This document shows positions 54,442 through 64,000 of a stretch of DNA of 64,000 nt, in pieces. Position 1 is the stretch's first letter. Each line of letters begins with the position of its first letter. The DNA comes from Humulus lupulus (taxonomy: Eukaryota; Streptophyta; Magnoliopsida; Rosales; Cannabaceae): NCBI RefSeq assembly GCF_963169125.1, contig NC_084795.1, positions 142,389,766-142,453,765 of the forward strand, read 5' to 3'. The notes below the pieces were generated by a model that saw only the letters and a list, made by a program, of their open reading frames with translations, searched no databases and had not been told where the DNA came from. Made by a program: the position numbers and the translations under genes.

Positions 54442-55710
54442 ATGGTGGTCACTCGCTTAATGTACGACAATGAGATGGAACAACCTTGTGGGCAGGGGGC
54501 CCACCATACCGCTGTTTCAAATGAGCATGGCCCTAAAGTTCAGAAACTACCACGAAAGCAACCGGGGGGCCACTACAATACTGGGAGTTCGGTGTCATTG
54601 CAGCCGAATCCTAACCCAAACTACTTAACTGTAGTAGAACTGGAAAACATGCAGTTAAGGAGCCATCTTGCTAAGGAAAATAGGAAAATCGAGGAGGTTT
54701 TGGCCCGGTTACCCCCTCTTGCAACCGATGTTAATGTCGGAAAGAGGCAAAGTGGGTCTCATAAGTCCCACAGGAATAACCGATCCAAACCAAGTCGGTT
54801 AGTCAGAAATGCAACCCCAAATTTTGTTCCCACAACGCGAGATCGCCAAAATGCTCAGCCTGGTGGCCCTCCCAGGGGTCATCGGTAGGTCAATCGATTG
54901 GTTTGAACCACGACCCAAAGTTCGGTACCACTGTCGCATGCCCATGGGAATACCCATGGCAACCCACGAGGGGGAGTCGGGGCGGGCTCATAGAGAAAAA
55001 AAGTTCCGACCAATCTTCCTACATCACGATCAGATTGCCAGGCGCAAAGAGCTAGAAATAGTGGGGTGGAGCGACCACGGGTTAATTTAGTTCGCCCTGA
55101 TGGGACAAGAATTGCTTTGCTAGTCAGGCATCCCCCATCACCCATAAGACATCTGACACCACCTCGTTCTGCACTTGATATTCCTGTTCATGGAAACAGT
55201 AGGAGAAATCCTCCTCCGTCTGTGTAGGACATTCTTGCTTATGGGGGCAGCAGAAGAAATCCTCCTCCATCTGCCCCTACTTATGTCCCGCGGACCCGAG
55301 TCAATAGTCCGGATGCTCAGCCTCAACCGCGAACAGTGAGCCTCGCTAATGGAAGTTATTGTACTGAGAGCCACCAAAGTGGCAAGTCCGAAGGCGATCT
55401 AAGAAATCACCCGAGTTCGGCTCAGAGTCCCCGATTCGATCACAGTCTGATTTGCGAGATCATTTAAACTCTCAAAGAAGAAATTCAGCTCGAAATGAAG
55501 GAGTTAGTTACACTCATCACGGGGAAAGTCCTTCCGAGGTACGTGATAGTGGGAATGTCCCACAAAACAAAACCCAAACATGGATGGACAACAACCCGCA
55601 GAAAGCGTACAATTGGACGAGAGCTATTGAACAACCCCAGAATAACCAAGGAACTAGGGACCAAACCCTCAAAAGGTTGGCCCAGATGGAAGAGCTGATG
55701 AAAAGGCTCC
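54442..55710 (+). pseudogene. Tat4 gag N-terminal part
   Basis: The frame from 54358 to 54888 includes an internal MVVTRLMYDNEMEQP (54442), a likely start, and VELENMQLRSHLAKENRKIEEVLARL, a short coiled coil, then an Arg/Pro/Gln-rich part. Stops at 54886 and later break it. 55452-55715 continues with an Asn/Gln-rich stretch ending LAQMEELMKRL at the chromovirus junction. The core gag domain is not reached. Confidence 0.55.
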
Positions 55711-57906
55711 TGTAATGCCCTACTACCTTAGAGTCATTACTAAGTGAGTTTAAAATGTGCATTCAGCTTTCTAATCGATATTTTAGGTCAAAAAGTGTAA
55801 TTAAGCCATAAACAGAGTTATAAACTTTGAAAATAAATTTCATTTACTGAAAATCATAAAGTTTTTGAGACTTGGGATCCCAAAATACCATTTAGAAATA
55901 TTTACAACATATAATTACAAACCATGTCGACTAGAGGACAAAATCTAAGTTTTAATACAACCATCTCTCAAAATCTCTAGCTGTGGCAGCCAGGCAGGCC
56001 AAACATGTACATGCCGCTCGTCACGCTCTCCGTACTCATGGTTGGTCAATTTTCCCCTTGCCGTTACCTGCACCACAGAACACCCGGGAGCTGAAGCCCA
56101 GCAAGAAAACCCTCACAAGCAGAAGACATATGCATTATAAACACATAGCATATAAACAGGTCATCAATAGGCTAACACATACAGCCAACCTGACCCAGGC
56201 GCTTTACCTGGCCCCGGGTTTGCGGTCCACACCGTGAGGATATCCCAGGTATCGTTTAGGGTTTTCCCTGGCAACTCGCACTCCACATGCTCAACGCTGC
56301 TCCCGGTCCCTTGCCGTACTCAGCCTTGCACTCAACGTGCCGAACGCCAATCCCAACCCATTGCCGTTCCTGGCCCCTGCCGACCTCGGCTTGCGCCGTT
56401 CTCGGCTCTTACAGAACATTTACACAATGGTATTCAAAGCACAATAAACATATATAGAACACCAAAAAATACAATCAAAGGGCTACGCCCTGCAAGTCAT
56501 CATACTGGGTTCAGCCCTGCACACAAGTTCTATGGGAACAGTGGTTTTCTTACCTGCGTCCCAAGCTTTCCAAGCACCGATATCTTGAGCACAGTCCCCT
56601 AACTTGAGCCTCGCCGAAACCTTAGTCACAAGACATTACCAGTATTCATCCATCAAGTTCTAATCCATTAAATAACTTTGAGCCATAACTCTAATCTCCA
56701 GAACCTTGAATTTTATCAATCCGGGTGATAAAATCCATCCCAAGCCTTAACCTTTGAGTTCCCAAGCCTAAACATACTTAAAAAAGAAAAATGGCACTAA
56801 GAGTCGCGACCCTACTCCACAAGCACCGTGGCTAGCCTCGAAATAGAGGCTAGCACCTCCCTGAAGCACGCACGGGCCGCGACGCGCTTGGCCAAGCACT
56901 GCGGCGTGCCTTGAACATCATGGCCTCCTAAGGCCTCGCATGCACACGGGCCGCGGCATGCCCCTCCTAGGGCCGCGACCCTCGCCTCCAAACCCAGAAA
57001 AACACTATTTTTCCCTGCATATCCTTCGAGCCAACACCTCCAAAATCACCTTCAACCTCATAATTAAACCCAGAATTAATTCCTATGGAACCTAAACATA
57101 CCAACCACCTCAAGCAATCAAAACCTGTCCTAGAATTCAAACCATGCATATTGAATGAAAACCAGCAGAAATTCCAAACTTAATCCCTGAAATTTAGAAC
57201 TTACCTTTGCTGGATTGAACCTCAGAACCAGCTCCCTATGTTCCAAGCTTCAAGCTCCCCTAAATCCCCAGATAAAATCCTTAGTCTTGATTGATGGCCA
57301 CCCAAAGCTTTCCTTGCTTAACTTAGGGAAGAGGTGAAGAGAATGGTAAACCAAGTGGTGAGGGAAATATGGGTCGGTTTCTGAGTGTTCTAAACAATTC
57401 CAAGTTTTGTTTTATTCAACTTAAGTCTATAGGGTTACCTCAAGGCTCGGGGTACCAAAACGTCCCTGAGGGCAAAATGGTAAATTTTCCCCAATATTCC
57501 CTCCTAGACATTCTAACCTCGAATATATTTCCAAATATTTATTTCCATAACTAGTTAACCCCATAATACATCTATTACCCATAATACCCCTCGACTCGCC
57601 CCGAGTCGGATTCTCAACCCCGTTGTGACTTTTTGGCTAACTGCTCCCCAGGACTGTCTCGGATCATGCTACACATAATTATATCATATGCATATCCTAT
57701 TTATCACATTTACGCCCTCAACGGGCTAAAATCACAGACATACCCCTTACATCCAAACGGCGCCCACATTCATATTTAATTCAACTAAATATGTATCTTT
57801 ATCATATATTCACTTAAGTTCACCTATTAACATATTAAATCATTTCTTGCCCTCCAGGCAAGCTAACCAAGGCCCTAAGCCCTATTAGCGAATTTGGGTC
57901 GTTACA
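55711..57906 (-). repeat. Chromovirus 3' LTR
   Basis: On the minus strand it starts TGTAACGACCC and ends GTAGGGCATTACA. A related form of the family motif, TTGCTGGGCTTCAGCTCCC, lies at about 56110-56084. GC-rich words (GGGCCGCGACGCGC, GGGCCGCGGCATGCC) are at 56870-56985. The frames at 55983-56602 are within the LTR and are not genes. Confidence 0.88.
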
Positions 57907-57925
57907 ACTATCCCCTCCTTACAAA
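57907..57925 (-). promoter_or_regulatory. Chromovirus polypurine tract
   Basis: The minus strand reads TTGTAAGGAGGGGATAGT directly before the 3' LTR. Confidence 0.75.
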
Positions 57926-57941
57926 AATTTCGTCCTCGAAA

Positions 57942-58472
57942 TTACCTAAACAACTCGGGATACTGCTCCCTCATCTTTGACTCAAGTTCCCACGTCGCCT
58001 CCTCAACCTTGCTGTTCCTCAATAGCACATTCACCAAGGCGATGGTCTTGCTCCGCAAGACTTTATCTTTCTGGTCAAAAACCTGAACCGGCTTCTCCTC
58101 ATAGGACAAATCTTGATCAAGCTCCAGATTCTCATAACTCAAAATGTGCATCGTATCTGACACATACTTTCGTAGCATGGACACATGGAAAACATCATGA
58201 ACCCTTGATAAAGCTGGAGGCATCGCTAGTCTGTAAGCTACCTCCCCAACCCGCTCTAGAACCTCGAAGGGGCCAACAAACCTAGGGCTCAGCTTGCCCC
58301 GAACACCAAACCGTTTCACTCCCCTCAAGGGTGAAACCCTAAGAAACATATGATCACCAACCTGAAATTCCATGCCTCTGCGTTTCAGGTTTGAATAACT
58401 CTTCTGACGACTCTGGGAGGCAAGCATTCGCGCTCTAATCTTCTCAATCACCTCATTGGTCCTCTGAACCAT
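57942..58472 (-). pseudogene. Chromovirus integrase C-terminus with chromodomain
   Basis: The 176-residue frame has the GPY/F-type module (FQVGDHMFLRVSPLRGVKRF, KLSPRFVGPFEVLERVGEVAY, HDVFHVSMLRKY) and then a chromodomain over the last 55 residues (SYEEKPVQVFDQKDKVLRSK to ATWELESKMREQYPELF). Chromodomains of this kind direct integration towards marked chromatin. The aromatic cage seems incomplete, as in the group II form of Tekay. The natural stop is at 57942-57944; the frame is cut off from the core by a stop at about 58484. Confidence 0.85.
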
Positions 58473-58484
58473 CTCTGGACCCAG

Positions 58485-59432
58485 TTATCTCCTCTCACCT
58501 GTCTCATCCCAATGAATAGGTGATCTACACTTCCTTCCATAAAGCATTTCATACGGAGCTACTCCGATGGTCGCCTGATAACTGTTGTTGTATGAGAACT
58601 CGATCAAAGGAAGATACTTACTCCACGATCCCCAAAAATCTAGCACACAGGCTCGCAACATATCCTCCAATATTTGAATCGTCCTCTCAGACTGTCCATC
58701 TGTCTGAGGATGATAAGCGGTACTAAACCGTGGCTGCGTGCCCATAGCCTTCTGCAGACTCTCCCAAAACTTGGAAGTGAAGGTGGGGTCTCTGTCAGAT
58801 ACTATCGACCTCAGAGCCCCATGAAGTCAAACAATCTCCTTCACATATAACTCAGCATACTGTTCCACAGTATAAGCTGTCCTAACAGGCAAAAAGTGGG
58901 CGGACTTGGTATACCTATCCACAATCACCCACACCGAGTCATTCTGTCCCACGGTCCTCGGCAAACAAACCACAAAGTCCATGGTAATATCCTCCCACTT
59001 CCGTTCTAGGATCCCCAGAGGCTGCAGAAACCCCACTGGTCTCTGATGCTTAGCCTTGACCTGCTGACAAGTTAAGCACTTGGCCACATAATCCACCACA
59101 TCCCTCTTCATGCCCGACCACCAATACAAAACTCTCAAATCCTGGTACATCTTCGTTGTACCCGGGTGCAAGGAATAAGGAGTGGTATGCGATTCATCTA
59201 AGATCTCCCGCCGGATATCAGAATCCATAGGCACACAGATCCAACCCTTATACTTCAGGAATCCCATCTCTGAAATAGAGAAGTCGTTAGTCGCTCTGAC
59301 TAAGACATTCTCTCTGTGACCTCTCAACTGGGAATCTTTCCCCTGCGCCTCCTGGATCCTCTCAAGGAGTGTAGACTGAAGAGTGATGTTGGCCAACTGT
59401 CCAACCACCAACTCTATACCTGCTCTGGTCAT
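58485..59432 (-). pseudogene. Chromovirus integrase zinc finger and core
   Basis: 59432-58827 has HTTPYSLHPGTTKMYQDL, the HHCC part with CLTCQQVKAKHQ, then ITMDFVVCLPR (first Asp). A TGA at 58829-58827 splits the core; [10 protein letters not shown] (second Asp) and [13 protein letters not shown] (Glu) follow. The DDE set is complete in the sequence but not in one frame. Confidence 0.85.
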
Positions 59433-59925
59433 CTACTCGGCTAGCTTATCAGGTATCTGCCTCAAACTAAACAACTGTCCTGGGCCTCTCCGACTCAATG
59501 TATCAGCCACTACATTAGCCTTCCCATGATGGTATAGGATATCACAATCTTATTCCTTAACAAACTCCAACCACCGCCTCTAGCGCATATTCAGATCCTT
59601 CTGAGTAAAGAAATACTTCAGGCTCTTATGATCAGTGTATATCTCGCACTTCTCACCATAGAGATAATGTTTCCAAATCTTAAGTGCGAACACCACCGCT
59701 GCCAACTCCAAATCATGCATGGGATATCTCTGCTCATACTCCTTTAACTATCTCGATGCATAGGCTATCACCTTACCAGCTTGCATCAGCACACACCCCA
59801 AATCCTATCTGGATGCATCACAATAAACCACAAACTTTTCATTATCTGTCGACAAACTTAACACTTGCGCGGTGATCAATCGCCGCTTCAACTCCTTGAA
59901 ACTGTTCTCACATCTGTCCGTCTAG
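59433..59925 (-). pseudogene. Chromovirus RNase H
   Basis: Readable blocks are FVVYCDAS (Asp), [18 protein letters not shown] (Glu), [17 protein letters not shown] (Asp) and VADTLSRR. Stops replace several residues, including one after CDASR and one after NMR. Confidence 0.8.
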
Positions 59926-60698
59926 ACATACCTTGTCTTCTTCTTTGTCAGTTCTGTCAAAGGCGTAGCTATTCTGGAGAATCCCTCAACAAACCGCCGA
60001 TAATACCCTGCTAAACCCAGAAAGCTTCTCACTTCAGGAACATTGCTCGGTCTAGGCCAATCTCTGACCACCTCAATCTTACTTGGGTCAACCAGAATCC
60101 CCTCCTTACTAACGATATGGCCCAGAAATGTAACTTGTGGTAACCAGAACTCACACTTACTGAACTTAGCATATAGCTTATGCTCCCTCAATTGCTGTAG
60201 AACCAATCGTAGATGCTGCTCATGCTCTGTCTTTGACTGAGAATACACCAAGATGTCATCAATAAACACAATCACAAACTTGTCCAGATAATCCTTGAAA
60301 ACCCTATTCATCATGTCCATAAAGGCTGCTGGGGCATTGGTTAATCCAAAGGACATAACCAGGAATTCATAGTGTCCATACCTCGTTCAGAAAGCGATCT
60401 TTGGTATGTCCTCCTCTTTAATCCTCAACTGATGGTAACATGACCAGAGATCTATCTTGGAAAACATTGTTCTTCCCTGTAACTGATCAAATAAGTCATC
60501 GATCCTAGGCAGTGGATACTTATTCTTAATGGTTAACTTGTTCAACTCCCTGTAATCAATGCACATCCTAAGAGATCCATCCTTCTTCTTGACAAACAAC
60601 ACCGGAGCACCCCATCGCGAGAAACCCGGTCTGATGAACCCCAAAGCAAGTAGCTTCTGCAATTGAATCTTCAACTCTTTTTCCTCCGCTGGAGCCAT
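59926..60698 (-). pseudogene. Chromovirus reverse transcriptase
   Basis: 60698-60387 has [19 protein letters not shown] and [19 protein letters not shown] follows KIAF (60389-60387). 60356-59922 has [20 protein letters not shown] and the catalytic [10 protein letters not shown] (60269-60240), then [19 protein letters not shown] and [19 protein letters not shown]. Catalytic residues are present; the stops disable it. Confidence 0.88.
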
Positions 60699-60701
60699 TC
60701 T

Positions 60702-61470
60702 CTAAGGTGTCCTAGATATTGGCAACACTCCTGGTGCTAACTCTATAACAAATTCAATCTCACGCTGTGGTGGCAATCTTGGCAGGTCTGCTGGAAATAA
60801 GTCCGGAAACTCACACACCAATCTAGTCTCAATCGGTCCAACCGACACCACCCTAGAGGTATCCACAATGCTCGCTAGGAATCCCATGCAACCTTCCTGC
60901 ATCAGGTCTCTAGCCTTCAATGCTGAAATCATTGGTACTCGCGGTTCGCTAACCGTCCCCACAAACACAAAGGGTACCTCCCCTTCTGGTTCAAAGGTCA
61001 CCATTCTGCGCTTGCAGTCAATCCTTGCCCCACACTTCGATAACCAATCAATTCCTAGAATCATATCAAACTCGTCCATCTCTAACTACATCAAATCAAT
61101 AGATAGTTCTGTACCATCTACCTCTACTGGCAATGCTCTAATCCATTTCCTAGAGACTACTAGCTCTCCTGTTGGCAACAAAGTCTGAAATCCCCTAGCG
61201 TACACACCACTAGGTCTACAAAGCTGATCTATCACTGTAGCAGATACAAATGAATGGGTAGCCCCTGAATCAAACAATGCAGTATACAAAGAACCAGTAG
61301 TAGAGATCTGACCTGTCACAACTGAACGACTAGCGTCTGCCTCAGTCTGAGTCAAAGTAAATACCCTGGCAGGAGCAAGATTGTCACTCTGCTTCTGCTC
61401 CTCCTTCCTGACTTGAGGGCAATCCCTTTTCAAATGGCTGGCACTCCCACAGACAAAGCAGGCCCTGATC
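60702..61470 (-). pseudogene. Chromovirus aspartic protease
   Basis: ALFDSGATHSFVS gives the Asp-Ser-Gly active site, with the Asp codon at 61271-61269. MILGIDWLSKCGARIDC follows. A stop at about 61083 separates the two halves. EIEFVIELAPG at about 60760 leads into the reverse transcriptase. Confidence 0.82.
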
Positions 61471-62498
61471 CTGCACTCACTCTGATGCCGACGTCTGCAC
61501 CGTGGACACATTGGGAAACTCCTCCAGTTGTCACTTCCACCCTGATAGCCAGTAGAAGCACCCCATGCCCTCCTATCTAAACTGGGAGGAACAAAGGAAT
61601 CTGGGGCCTTCCTCTTCTGCTCACTAGAGCCACCACCCCGACTAGACCCAACAAAAGGTGGCCCCACCCTCCTGGCATCATGCCTAACAATGCTCTCCCT
61701 CCATATTTGATCTTCGGCCCTCTCAGCTGTAAGGGCCTTGTCCACTACCTAAGCATAAGTACTAGTCTCTAGATCAAAAGTAATATTCACATCGCGAGCA
61801 ATCATAACGTTCAACCCCCGCACAAACCTATCTCTCCTTGCCGCATCTTTCGGCACCAAATCTGGCGCAAACTTTGCCAATCTGTCAAACCTCAAAGCAT
61901 ACTCTGTCACTGTCAACCAGTTCTGTGTCAGGTTGATGAACTCGTCAACCTTCGCAGCACGAACCGCCACACTGTAATACTTCTCATTAAATAAGTTTAT
62001 GAACTCATCCCAAGTAATAACTATTACGTCCCTTCTCTAAACTACCACGTCCCACCAGATGTGGGCATCCTCTTTAAACATGTAGCTAGCATAAGCTACC
62101 TTCTCATTCCCCTGAACCCTCATAGAATCCAGAATTGAGGAAATCATATTCATCCACTGCTCTGCCCGCAGTGGGTCTGATCCACCCTCGAAGGTGGGAG
62201 GATGTTGTTTCCTGAACCTCTCATACAGAGGTTCCCACTTATTCTCCATAGCATATTTAACTGGCACTGGCGCCACAACCTGCTGAACTGGTAGCCAAGT
62301 GACCTGAGGTGAGGCCTGCTGCCTCAACTGTCGAAGCTCTTCCTCTGTTCTCTGCAGCCTTGCTTCCATCTCGGCAAACATCTCTTGCCAATTCTGTGGG
62401 GCAGGTGAAGGGTCATGACCCTGGTTGTCATCCTCGGCCCTACTGCTGTGGAGTCTAGCTGATTGTCGAGGCATCTCAACAAATATGCCTGCAACCAA
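61380..62498 (-). pseudogene. Chromovirus gag with CCHC zinc knuckle
   Basis: The start at 62498 gives MVAGIFVEMPRQSARLHS; the MPRQ methionine (about 62474) is an equally likely start. A coiled stretch (EMEARLQRTEEELRQLRQQ) is followed by the core gag domain (RFRKQHPPTFEGGSDPLRAEQWM, VTEYALRFDRLAKFAPDLV, RFVRGLN). The zinc knuckle CFVCGSASHLKRDC is at 61460-61419. Stops lie at about 62034 and 61746. Confidence 0.85.
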
Positions 62499-62756
62499 CG
62501 ACGCTGCTCATCAGGCATGATAACAAAATCCAAAACCACCTCCCAAACACATTAACCATCCACAAATAGTAATTCACATAACATACAGATAGCATATAAC
62601 TCATTAATCATGCTCTATACAGAATAAGCAGGAAAACAGGGCATTCAAGCACATATTCAATCATATTAATCAATCATACCAACTAACCCTGAGTCGAGCT
62701 TGTCACTGACAGCGAGCGTACATGTTCGGTCAATCTCCAGAACCATAGACCTCGGC

Positions 62757-62771
62757 TCCCTTTGATACCAA
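62757..62771 (-). promoter_or_regulatory. Chromovirus primer binding site
   Basis: The minus strand reads TTGGTATCAAAGGGAG, a variant of the methionine-type site TGGTATCAGAGC. Tat5 begins nine bases away. Confidence 0.65.
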
Positions 62772-62775
62772 GTTT

Positions 62776-62780
62776 AACGT
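62776..62780. repeat. Likely left target duplication of Tat5
   Basis: AACGT before TGTTGACG. The second copy would be outside the window. Confidence 0.5.
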
Positions 62781-63538
62781 TGTTGACGCGGTTCTTCGGC
62801 AACAGGTAATTAAGAAAAGAAGAGAAAGGGATTAGTGCTAATGTTGAACCGTAATAGATATCTGATCTTGGAAAAGTGAAATGGTGACTCAAGACACGTA
62901 TTTTAAGTGGTTCGAAGGTTAAAATCCTTCTACTCCACTAGTTAGTATTATTGCTATATACTGGATATTTGATTACAGGGTATTTCTTACAAGAGATAAT
63001 CAAACCTTTATCAACTCCCAGGGTCTCCATATTTATAGGAGAAGGCACCTGGGAGTTGGTAAGAAGGTCATCCCGTGACCTTCTTACCTATCGTATCAAC
63101 TCTGTGACATTCATGATTAATTCCTAAACCTGACACATAAGTGTGGTCAAAGCAATAGGTAAGGAGATAATGGGCCGCACGGCCCAACCCAGTCGTGGGT
63201 GTCTAAATACGCACGTTCCTGCTGCGTGTCCGAGAAGTCAGGGGCATATCAGACACGTGATATCTGATATGTGCACGTTTACCTTGCGTGTGTTGACTTT
63301 ACAAAGTGTCATAGCCTCCAAATCCAGCTCGTACCACGAGCTGGATACCTAACTCGACCTTCGGCCTTCAGAGTCCGGACTCAAGACTTAGGCAATCTTG
63401 GCGAACCCTTGGGTTACCTCGATCTAAGGAGGTATGATCTTATGATGGCATCTCCAGTTTTGGGGATATGCACGAGGTAATCATGATTAGGCCGCAGCTC
63501 AGCTCGCTAATCAGCCCGTGGAAAAATCAGGGCGTACA
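62781..63538 (-). repeat. Tat5 3' LTR
   Basis: On the minus strand it starts TGTACGCCCTGATTTTTCC and ends ACCGCGTCAACA. TATAAATA at 63037-63030 (minus). GATTTTAACCTTCGAACCAC in R/U5 matches Tat4. Confidence 0.8.
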
Positions 63539-63561
63539 TCTGCCCCCCAAGCCCCTGCTCG
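63539..63561 (-). promoter_or_regulatory. Tat5 polypurine tract
   Basis: The minus strand reads GGGGCTTGGGGGGCAGA before the LTR start TGTACGCC. Confidence 0.75.
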
Positions 63562-64000
63562 TGGTATACTACATCGTATAAGGCCATAGTAGGGGCTTTT
63601 AGGCTTCCCCATGAACTCTTCACATTCCACATCTTACGCAGGCGCCTGATACGTGGAACATCGTGGTTGGTGACGGTACGTCTTACGAGAACCGCATTTA
63701 ATGGCCTAGCCTATGCCCAGTCGTCGTTTCGTATTTCGAGTGGAGGTCCTTGGATCCCACATCAGGGCCATCCAATGGCCTTCTACATGTGATCCTTTTC
63801 ATATATAAAAGGGGTGGCCACCCTACGCATGGGCCACCCTTTCATTTGAAATTTCTCAGAACTTCTTTCCTTTTTCTCTCTTCATCTCGAAAGAAAAAGA
63901 AACCCTCCTTTCTGCGACCGCCATTCTCAGTGTTCAAGAAGCTCAGGCGTGAGGATTCCTTCAAATCTTTGGAGACATCAACTCCTACGAAGCTCCAACC
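63562..64000 (+). other. Tat5 antisense-gene promoter and leader region
   Basis: TATATAAA at 63802-63809 on the plus strand is followed by a pyrimidine-rich leader (TTCTCAGAACTTCTTTCC and TTTTTCTCTCTTCATC). No coding start is reached before the window ends. The direction is opposite to the element, as for the Tat1 antisense gene. Confidence 0.5.

Larger units (their letters stand above)
53691..55710 (+). mobile_element. Tat element (Tat4): 5' LTR and gag start, cut by a chromovirus
   Basis: The 5' LTR, primer site and the N-terminal part of gag are present; the chromovirus LTR begins at 55711 inside the gag region. The rest of Tat4 should lie to the right of the chromovirus, outside the window. 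Confidence 0.75.
55711..62780 (-). mobile_element. Tekay-type chromovirus (Ty3/gypsy), 5' LTR cut off by Tat5
   Basis: Minus-strand element. From right to left: primer site, gag with a zinc knuckle, protease, reverse transcriptase, RNase H, integrase with a C-terminal chromodomain, polypurine tract and a 2196-bp 3' LTR. The integrase chromodomain makes it a chromovirus; the long LTR and sequence style suggest Tekay (Del). Only the last few bases of its 5' LTR remain before Tat5. Its own duplication would be GCTCC (55706-55710), with the other copy outside the window. At least ten in-frame stops are present. Confidence 0.9.
62781..64000 (-). mobile_element. Tat element (Tat5): 3' LTR and adjoining internal part, continues past the window
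   Basis: The minus-strand 3' LTR is next to the chromovirus, and the internal region lies to the right. The element must run on beyond 64000. The internal part visible here contains a purine tract and, on the plus strand, a promoter and leader for an antisense gene as in Tat1. Confidence 0.75.

Noticed and set aside
55983..56602. Pair of overlapping frames with a Cys/Pro-rich peptide
   Set aside because: They lie entirely in the chromovirus 3' LTR, in a GC-richer part that has few stops by composition.
1..64000. A host gene between the elements
   Set aside because: All stretches of more than about 300 bases outside elements were read on both strands without finding a conserved protein block or exon series.

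Overview
The window is a block of plant nuclear heterochromatin made almost entirely of nested transposable elements. I see no host gene, rRNA gene, tRNA gene or CRISPR array. An angiosperm, probably a eudicot, is indicated by the element lineages: Ty3/gypsy Tat (Ogre/Retand-like), Athila and Tekay-type chromovirus; Ty1/copia SIRE/Maximus; CACTA (En/Spm) DNA transposons with tnp2 and a Ulp1-like protease gene; and a Cassandra TRIM with 5S-derived LTRs. The species cannot be named from this sequence.

Layout. 1-9802: LTR pieces of two Tekay-type chromoviruses, a candidate Tat-type LTR, the 3' end of an Athila element (LTR 4195-5650), a Tat 3' end (LTR 6390-7106) and a short non-autonomous Tat-like element (7556-9386) inside an AT-rich repeat. 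9803-20706: a decayed SIRE-type copia element with both LTRs, the pol domains and an extra third ORF, interrupted by a non-autonomous CACTA-like element (13245-14370, target duplication TAA). 20839-40071: a 19.2 kb Tat element (Tat1) with 598-bp LTRs, target duplication TATAT, and an antisense spliced gene between pol and the 3' LTR. Tat1 is interrupted by an 8.3 kb CACTA element (CACTA1, 23652-31935, duplication TAT), whose transposase gene is in turn split by a solo LTR (27828-28843, duplication CATAT).

40940-45216: an Athila derivative with its 5' LTR, a gag end and a protease but no polymerase; its 3' LTR is cut after about 10 bases by a second CACTA element (CACTA2, minus strand, 45217-53690). 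CACTA2 carries a Tekay-type solo LTR (47027-48899, duplication AATGT) and a Cassandra element (51659-52475, duplication GTTAT). Its 5' end is cut by another Tat element (Tat4, from 53691), whose gag is cut by a Tekay-type chromovirus on the minus strand (55711-62780). That chromovirus is cut next to its primer binding site by a further Tat element (Tat5, 3' LTR 62781-63538, continuing past the window).

How it works together. The autonomous-type elements are mostly inactivated by in-frame stops, many of which fit C-to-T or G-to-A change at a formerly sense codon, as expected for long-methylated DNA. CACTA1 is the best preserved: its transposase has about six stops, its second gene keeps canonical splice sites and the Ulp1 His-Asp-Cys residues, and its termini are intact. 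The most interesting signals are the antisense gene of Tat1 with a matching promoter position in Tat5, the sequence modules shared by both CACTA elements inside introns, and the Cassandra element with its 5S-like internal promoter.
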